Of a stretch of DNA of 6,249 bases, positions 1 through 4,389 are shown one piece after another. Source of the stretch: Anaerolineae bacterium (GTDB lineage Bacteria; Chloroflexota; Anaerolineae; Aggregatilineales; Phototrophicaceae); NCBI GenBank assembly GCA_014379235.1, contig JACMMD010000410.1, positions 1 to 6,249 on the forward strand, written 5' to 3'. The translations under genes were made by a program, and so were the position numbers. Positions within the stretch are counted from its first letter, which is position 1. Each line of letters opens with the position of its first letter. Under the pieces are notes generated by a model. That model was not told where the DNA came from, ran no database searches, and worked only from the letters and a program-made list of their open reading frames with translations.

Positions 1-15
1 ATGTTAATCGCGTAC

Positions 16-21
16 TATAAT
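16..21 (+). promoter_or_regulatory. Candidate -10 box for the signalling operon
   Basis: A perfect TATAAT lies 88 nt upstream of the first start codon. At normal spacing the matching -35 box would fall just outside the left edge of the window, so the promoter cannot be completed from this sequence. If it is used, transcription would start near position 28 and leave a leader of about 80 nt. No gene is evident in positions 1-109: the three forward frames meet stops at 5-7, 18-20 and 31-33. The call rests only on the hexamer and its position. Confidence 0.35.
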
Positions 22-109
22 CACAAGCATTAACAGAATCGGGCGTCGGCAATCCTTCTTTGTACTTCTCAGATTGCAAACGACAACACGACTATAACAC
101 GAGGTTCAC

Positions 110-985
110 ATGAGAAAAGTTACGTTCCTACACAGTGCCTTTAGCAAGAAAGGTCTCTCCTTTCCGGTGACGATTGTTGCAATCGTCGCTTTCGCGCTGA
201 TGGCGGCCTGCGCCCCTGCGGCGCCTACCGCTACGCCCGTACACACTGAAGCGCCCCAGACTACGCTCTCGGTGTCCGGCTCCGGTAGTATTACGCCAGT
301 CCTTACCGCCATTGCCGACGAGTTTCAAGCAGCTAATCCCGGTTATGTGCTTGAGGTGCTGCCGGGTTCGGATACAGGTGATGCGGTGCGTGGCACAATT
401 GAAGGTGTACTGGATTTTGCCGCGATGTCGCGTTTGCCGAGAGACACCGAAACCGAGCAAGGCATTCAATTCGTACAATTTGGAAGCAGCTCAACAGCCA
501 TTATGTCTCATCCTGAAGTTGGTGTAACCGAACTGACCAGTGAACAACTCACGGGGCTTTTCACCGGCACGATCACCAACTGGTCAGAGGTTGGTGGTAT
601 CGATGCGTCAGTTATTATCTACATCCGTGACCCAGAAGAAGGCAATACAGTAGACATTCGTGAGGCTTTCATTGGTGAAGAACCCTTCGTTGATACCGCG
701 CAGTTGATGAACAGCCAAACGGACATGCAAAATGCGCTTTCAAGTGTAGAAGGCTCACTTGGATACGGCACATGGGCAACGGCTATCGCTAGAGATGCCG
801 CCGTTACAAGCGTTATAATTGACGGAATTGGCACGGACAATCCATCTGAAGAAATCCGCTCGATCATGGGTATTGGCTACCTCGCTGATGAGCAGGTAAC
901 GGTACAGCCTCTGATCGATTGGCTGCTTTCCGAAAATGGACAAACTGCGCTGCAAAATGTTGGTGTAATACTCTTAGAGTCATAG
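110..985 (+). CDS. PstS-like phosphate-type substrate-binding lipoprotein
   Basis: This 291-residue protein is a predicted exported lipoprotein of the PstS-like periplasmic-binding-protein family (PBP_like_2 type), which captures phosphate or a similar oxyanion outside the membrane. Residues 1-33 form a signal peptide with a basic start, a hydrophobic core and a lipobox-like L-M-A-A ending before Cys34, the likely lipidation site. A short Pro/Thr/Ala linker follows (35-50). The mature domain opens with SGSGSITP (56-63), the usual anion-binding first loop of PstS. Further family features are DFAAMSR (102-108), LFTGTITNW (150-158) and a degenerate form of the R-x-x-x-SGT loop, IRDPEEGNT (172-180), where the usual SGT reads GNT, so ligand choice may differ from phosphate. 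GAGG at 101-104, five bases before the ATG, supports the start. Two TAG stops sit in tandem at 983-988. No pstC, pstA or pstB lies alongside. The histidine kinase gene starts 21 nt downstream, suggesting a sensory role. The family call is firm; the ligand is not. Confidence 0.85.
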   Translation: MRKVTFLHSAFSKKGLSFPVTIVAIVAFALMAACAPAAPTATPVHTEAPQTTLSVSGSGSITPVLTAIADEFQAANPGYVLEVLPGSDTGDAVRGTIEGVLDFAAMSRLPRDTETEQGIQFVQFGSSSTAIMSHPEVGVTELTSEQLTGLFTGTITNWSEVGGIDASVIIYIRDPEEGNTVDIREAFIGEEPFVDTAQLMNSQTDMQNALSSVEGSLGYGTWATAIARDAAVTSVIIDGIGTDNPSEEIRSIMGIGYLADEQVTVQPLIDWLLSENGQTALQNVGVILLES

Positions 986-1006
986 TAGCCTTGATGAGGA
1001 AAACAG

Positions 1007-2881
1007 ATGAGTCGATTTCGTGATTTACGTCTAGGTATCAAACTCAATCTGGTGATCGTTGTGGCAGTAGCCCTCATGGCTATTGCCATTTTCATCTTGC
1101 TCAATGGCGCGACTGAGGCGCTGATTGATGAAGTTGGGCAGCAGCGTATCAACCAAGAAATCAGCGTCATTGAACGACACCTTGCTCAAGCGTCACAAGA
1201 GTTGGATGCAGCCTCAACCCTATTGGCCAACACGCCTGCATTTATTGAAGCACTCGAGGCCAATGAAGCTGACCTAGTCCAGCGTTTGATCCTGACATCC
1301 TTGTCATCGTTCAACTTTGATAGCTTCGATGTTATCAATGTTGAAGGCGCATCGCTTCTCGCTGCGCGTTCAGAAACAATCAACGAGCAAGAGGAAACGC
1401 TGCTGCAGCAAACCCTATTTGGTATTCAACGGATTAGCGTAGTCGCTGAGGAAAGCGAAAACACCACCGTGTTGAAGATTGTGGCCGTTCGTCCTGTGCG
1501 TGATGCGACTGGCACGATCATCGGTGGGTTACTACTCGCTCATGAAGTGAACGCCGACTTCCTCACAACACTCAATTTGGAACGGCGTGGTGTGGAACTC
1601 AGCTTGATATATAACAATCAAGTAGTCGCGGAAAGTAACGTGCCAGTCGATAATGAAGGTGGTGCTTTGCCGAATCGCGCCACTATCCCCATTCAACTCA
1701 CGTTTGTGCAGCAGGCGCTTGAAGCGGTTACAGTGGTCAATCCTGAGACAGTCTACTTAGCGGCGGGCGTTCCGATTACAGAAGCCTACCTTCCCTTACA
1801 AGGGACTACCGATACTTCACCGCAAGCGGTTATCGCTATTCGAGTCGAAAATAGTGCGATTGCCGCGTTCCAGCAGTCCCTTGTCGGGGGTCTTGGACTG
1901 GTTCTAGGTGTGCTTGCGGTTGCTGTCGTGGTTGCGGTGATTGTACAGGTAAATTTCACAGTCATCAGGCGCATTGACCAACTTCGAAAAGCAGCCGTCG
2001 ATCTCGGTCACGGAAATTATGACCAACAAGTCAATATTCAAGGGCAAGATGAAATCGGGCAGTTAGCGGACACCTTTAACGTGATGGGAGAACGCATCAA
2101 GCAACTGGTGAACGATTTGGGTAGGCAAGTGACCGAGGCAGAAACGGCACAAGCGCAGGCCGAGCGCTCCGATCAGGTGAAGTCTGCGTTCCTCGCCAGC
2201 ATGTCTCACGAACTGCGGACGCCGCTCAACGCGGTTATCAATTTCTCGCGTTTCGTGGTCGATGGCGACATGGGGCCAGTCAACGAGCAGCAAGCGGATA
2301 TGCTCAACGAGGTCATCGGCAGCGCACGGCATCTGCTGAATTTGATTAACGACGTGCTGGATATGTCCAAGATCGAATCCGGTTCCCTCACACTGTTTGT
2401 CGAGGATAACATCAACCTCGATGACTTATTGAAGAAAGCGGCGGTCATAGGAAAAGGCTTACTCGCACAGAAACCGATTACACTGAGCTTGAACACCGAC
2501 GTTGATCTGCCCCGAATTCGTGGTGATCGCCAGCGCATTTACCAGATCATGCTCAACTTGATTTCCAACGCTTGCAAGTTCACTGAAAAGGGCACGATTG
2601 AAATCGAGGCGCGTCAGTCGAGGGACGAAATCATCATCGCCGTCGCGGATACCGGGCCGGGTATCGCACTCGCAGATCAAGCGCTGATCTTCGAAGCCTT
2701 CAAGCAAACCAATACCGGACTGCGACAAGGCGGCGGAACAGGTCTCGGCGTACCGATTTCCAAGAACTTGGCCGAAGCACACGGCGGGCGTTTGTGGTTG
2801 GAAAGCCAACCCGGCAAAGGGGCAACGTTCTACATCGCCCTGCCTGTTAAATCGGACAAGCTCGTGCCTGCATTCGCCTAG
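1007..2881 (+). CDS. Transmembrane sensor histidine kinase (extracytoplasmic sensor, HAMP, HisKA, HATPase)
   Basis: This 624-residue membrane kinase senses an external signal and autophosphorylates on histidine. A first membrane helix spans about 11-33, a large extracytoplasmic region about 34-290 resembles a Cache-type sensor, and a second helix covers about 291-316. A HAMP linker follows (about 317-370), then a Gln/Ala-rich coiled coil to about 391. The H-box holds SMSHELRTPLN with His401 as the phosphorylation site. The ATPase domain shows the N-box NLISNACKFTEKG (Asn521), the G1 box DTGPGI (Asp548), the F-box IFEAFKQ (561-567) and the G2 region GGGTGLGVPISK (575-586), so the catalytic core looks intact. 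There is no receiver or HPt domain on the protein. GAGGA at 996-1000, six bases before the ATG, supports the start. It sits between the PstS-like lipoprotein and three receiver genes, its probable partners. The signal is unknown. Assignment of the sensor fold to Cache rests on its length, placement between two helices and general pattern, and is less sure than the kinase call. Confidence 0.93.
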   Translation: MSRFRDLRLGIKLNLVIVVAVALMAIAIFILLNGATEALIDEVGQQRINQEISVIERHLAQASQELDAASTLLANTPAFIEALEANEADLVQRLILTSLSSFNFDSFDVINVEGASLLAARSETINEQEETLLQQTLFGIQRISVVAEESENTTVLKIVAVRPVRDATGTIIGGLLLAHEVNADFLTTLNLERRGVELSLIYNNQVVAESNVPVDNEGGALPNRATIPIQLTFVQQALEAVTVVNPETVYLAAGVPITEAYLPLQGTTDTSPQAVIAIRVENSAIAAFQQSLVGGLGLVLGVLAVAVVVAVIVQVNFTVIRRIDQLRKAAVDLGHGNYDQQVNIQGQDEIGQLADTFNVMGERIKQLVNDLGRQVTEAETAQAQAERSDQVKSAFLASMSHELRTPLNAVINFSRFVVDGDMGPVNEQQADMLNEVIGSARHLLNLINDVLDMSKIESGSLTLFVEDNINLDDLLKKAAVIGKGLLAQKPITLSLNTDVDLPRIRGDRQRIYQIMLNLISNACKFTEKGTIEIEARQSRDEIIIAVADTGPGIALADQALIFEAFKQTNTGLRQGGGTGLGVPISKNLAEAHGGRLWLESQPGKGATFYIALPVKSDKLVPAFA

Positions 2882-2908
2882 TATTGTGATGATGACTGTA
2901 GAGGCAAA

Positions 2909-3316
2909 ATGAACGATCAACCTAGCATCTTATATGTCGAAGACGACGCGCAAAGCCGCCGCATCATGCAGCTAACGCTCGTAGGCCGCATGAAGCTGTC
3001 GCATGTGACGATTTTCGAGGACAGCAGCGATTTCTTGGAGCATGTAAAAGCGCTCGACCCCAAGCCAGATTTGATCTTTCTCGACATTCATGTGCGGCCC
3101 TACGATGGCTTTGAAATGCTGAAGATGCTGCGCGAGATAGATGCTTATAAGACGGTGCCCATCGTTGCGCTGACGGCCAGCGTAATGAACGAAGAGGTCT
3201 TCAAACTGCGTACAGCCGGCTTCGACGCTTGTATCTCGAAGCCGATTGATATTACGTCATTTCCTGTGAATATACAGAACATTCTCGCCGGACAATTCGC
3301 GTGGAATGTTAGTTAA
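2909..3316 (+). CDS. Stand-alone response regulator receiver 1
   Basis: This 135-residue protein is a single CheY-like receiver with no output domain. The acidic pocket is Glu11-Asp12-Asp13 (YVEDD), the phosphoacceptor is Asp59 (FLDI), the switch residue is Thr89 (ALTAS) and the conserved lysine is Lys111 (SKPID), so it should accept phosphate. The loop after Asp59 reads HVRPYDG: the expected glycine is at +8, but proline is at +5 rather than +4. The C-terminus ends ILAGQFAWNVS, matching a signature in the next two genes. GAGG at 2901-2904, four bases before the ATG, supports the start. It begins 27 nt after the kinase stop, so that kinase is the likely phosphate donor. Without a DNA-binding or enzymatic domain it probably works by protein contact or as a relay step. 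The receiver call is secure; the target is unknown. Confidence 0.93.
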   Translation: MNDQPSILYVEDDAQSRRIMQLTLVGRMKLSHVTIFEDSSDFLEHVKALDPKPDLIFLDIHVRPYDGFEMLKMLREIDAYKTVPIVALTASVMNEEVFKLRTAGFDACISKPIDITSFPVNIQNILAGQFAWNVS

Positions 3317-3318
3317 AC

Positions 3319-3322
3319 GGAG
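3319..3322 (+). promoter_or_regulatory. Ribosome binding site deciding the start of receiver 2
   Basis: GGAG lies seven bases before the ATG at 3330. An in-frame ATG at 3306 has no comparable site, would overlap the end of receiver 1 and would add eight residues ahead of the fold. The 3330 start places the acidic pocket at residues 14-15, as expected for a receiver. Confidence 0.7.
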
Positions 3323-3329
3323 CTATAGT

Positions 3330-3755
3330 ATGGATATGCTGTTACAGGGTAAAAACCTGTTTCTAGTGGAAGACAACCTACAAAATCGGGTTATTTTCCA
3401 AATGTGCTTAATTCGGCACGGCGCGGTTATCGAGTTCGAACGCTGGGGCAGAGATACACATAGCCGTTTGAAGCGCATGAACCCGCCTGATGCGATCATC
3501 CTTGACCTGATGCTGGCGGACGGCGTGAGCGGCTTCGACCTAATTGATGAAATCCGTGGCCTACCGGCATATAAGACGACACCTATCGTTGCGGTCTCAG
3601 CGATGGATCCCGCAATCGCCATTCCGAAAGCGCGCACCAAGGGCTTTTCGGGGTTTATCGCCAAGCCGATTGATGATCGCCTGTTCGCGCTGCAAATCGC
3701 GCAGATCATGAGCGGTGAGTCAGTATGGTATACTGGAGAACGCTTTCTCCTGTAA
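3330..3755 (+). CDS. Stand-alone response regulator receiver 2
   Basis: This 141-residue single-domain receiver has the acidic pair Glu14-Asp15 (LVEDN), phosphoacceptor Asp59 (IILDL), switch Ser90 (AVSAM) and Lys112 (AKPID), so phosphorylation chemistry appears intact. The loop after Asp59 is atypical: it reads LMLADGVSG, lacks the usual proline at +4 (Ala63) and is one residue longer before the glycine. The tail IMSGESVWYTG carries the same G-x-x-x-W signature as its neighbours and then runs a few residues further. It shares A-Y-K-T-x-P-I-V-A with receiver 1 in the beta-4 region, which points to a shared origin. It begins 13 nt after the stop of receiver 1. An upstream in-frame ATG at 3306 would give 149 residues but is less likely on ribosome-site grounds. 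It has no output domain and its target is unknown. Confidence 0.92.
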   Translation: MDMLLQGKNLFLVEDNLQNRVIFQMCLIRHGAVIEFERWGRDTHSRLKRMNPPDAIILDLMLADGVSGFDLIDEIRGLPAYKTTPIVAVSAMDPAIAIPKARTKGFSGFIAKPIDDRLFALQIAQIMSGESVWYTGERFLL

Positions 3756-3795
3756 TTGGGTTCGTAATTTACTCACACATATCAAACTTGAAAGC

Positions 3796-3800
3796 AGGGA
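3796..3800 (+). promoter_or_regulatory. Probable ribosome binding site for receiver 3
   Basis: AGGGA ends two bases before the ATG at 3803. The spacing is tight, but this is the best site nearby, and the 3803 start puts the first beta strand (HALIIDDN) at the N-terminus as expected. A longer in-frame start at 3725 would lie inside receiver 2 and add 26 residues with no receiver similarity. Confidence 0.5.
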
Positions 3801-3802
3801 AA

Positions 3803-4192
3803 ATGACTCAACCACACGCATTAATCATCGACGACAATTCTAAGAACTTGGGTGTGCTGTCGCGGATGCTCGCTAAACAGGGCGTAACCTGTACCGAAAT
3901 GCAAAATCCGGCCCAGCTAGAAGCTTTCATGGCCAATACCCCGCATATCGACGTCGCCTTTATCGACCTCGAACTGCCGAACATTAGTGGCTATGAAATC
4001 CTTAACCTATTGCGAAGCGATGGACGTTTTGACAATGTGCCCCTCGTGGCGTACACCGTCCACATCAGCGAGATCAACACCGCGCTGAAGGAAGGCTTTC
4101 ACAGTTTCCTCGGCAAACCGTTGGATGCCACACGCTTTCCCGATCAGCTTCAGCGCATCCTGCGCGGCGAACAGGTATGGGAAGCGGCATAG
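3803..4192 (+). CDS. Stand-alone response regulator receiver 3
   Basis: This 129-residue receiver is the last gene of the operon. It shows the acidic pair Asp10-Asp11 (IIDDN), phosphoacceptor Asp55 (FIDLELP), canonical proline at +4 and glycine at +8 (NISG), switch Thr85 (AYTVH) and Lys105 (GKPLD). The tail ILRGEQVWEAA ends with the signature shared by the two upstream receivers. It diverges more from them than they do from each other in the beta-4/alpha-4 region (it reads NVPLVAYT). It begins 47 nt after receiver 2, the widest gap in the operon, so it may be translated or even transcribed with some independence. There is no output domain. The start at 3803 is chosen because the fold begins there; an upstream in-frame ATG at 3725 is judged unlikely. 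It is followed by a structured intergenic region and a strong terminator. Confidence 0.92.
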   Translation: MTQPHALIIDDNSKNLGVLSRMLAKQGVTCTEMQNPAQLEAFMANTPHIDVAFIDLELPNISGYEILNLLRSDGRFDNVPLVAYTVHISEINTALKEGFHSFLGKPLDATRFPDQLQRILRGEQVWEAA

Positions 4193-4210
4193 GACTTAAC
4201 GCCATTCAGG

Positions 4211-4276
4211 GTCAGCGTTTTTAGCCGGGAATTTCAATGCTCCGGCTAGAGGAAAACGTTCCTAGATTGCGCTGAC
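4211..4276. repeat. Nested inverted repeat after the operon
   Basis: The 66-nt segment has three sets of complementary arms. The outer pair is GTCAGCG (4211-4217) with CGCTGAC (4270-4276). A middle pair is CGTTTT (4216-4221) with AAAACG (4253-4258). The inner pair is TAGCCGG (4222-4228) with CCGGCTA (4242-4248). Middle and inner arms are contiguous on the left side and separated by GAGG on the right, so they could form one bulged 13-bp stem. The outer and middle arms share bases 4216-4217, so two alternative foldings are possible. No T-run follows directly, so it is not a standard intrinsic terminator. It may be a 3'-UTR structure or a small mobile-repeat remnant. Confidence 0.6.
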
Positions 4277-4310
4277 ACTATTACGGATTTCCAAGTAGAA
4301 CAAACGAGCG

Positions 4311-4350
4311 AACAAAAAAAGAGCGCAGAAATCTGCGCTCTTTTTTTGTT
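4311..4350. terminator. Bidirectional intrinsic terminator between convergent genes
   Basis: A perfect inverted repeat has 19-bp arms (4311-4329 and 4332-4350) around a 2-nt centre. The GC-rich core is GAGCGCAGA with TCTGCGCTC, flanked by A7 on the left (4314-4320) and T7 on the right (4341-4347). Read on the plus strand it gives a stem plus U-tract ending the signalling operon that stops at 4192. Read on the minus strand it does the same for the sortase fusion gene that stops at 4390. This is a textbook arrangement for convergent transcription units. Confidence 0.93.
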
Positions 4351-4352
4351 TT

Positions 4353-4381
4353 GTAAGGGCAGGTCTGAGACCTGCCCCTAC
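4353..4381. repeat. Near-perfect intergenic palindrome, REP-like
   Basis: GGGCAGGTCT (4357-4366), a central G, then AGACCTGCCC (4368-4377) form a perfect 10-bp inverted repeat. After one A/C mismatch the arms extend by GTA and TAC to give a 29-nt palindrome. It is distinct from the neighbouring terminator and lacks a T-tract. From memory, palindromes of the TAGGGGC-GG-T...A-CC-GCCCCTA kind recur between genes in Chloroflexota and other environmental genomes, so a dispersed REP-like element is the preferred reading. Only one copy is visible in this window. Confidence 0.6.
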
Positions 4382-4389
4382 GATGACAT

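Noticed and set aside
93..98. A second -10-like TATAAC just before the first gene
   Set aside because: A start from it would leave only about five bases of leader and would cut into the ribosome binding site, and the nearest -35-like TTGCAA (74-79) is only 13 nt away.
2206..2920. Minus-strand open frames opposite the histidine kinase (2206-2538 and 2459-2920)
   Set aside because: They are antisense to conserved kinase motifs, have no recognisable domains and lack convincing start signals.
3726..3734. Extended -10-like TGGTATACT near the end of receiver 2, possibly an internal promoter for receiver 3
   Set aside because: The bases encode the shared Trp-Tyr-Thr of the receiver tail, and the expected -35 position reads TCATGA, a poor match. 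The spacing of the operon does not require an internal promoter.
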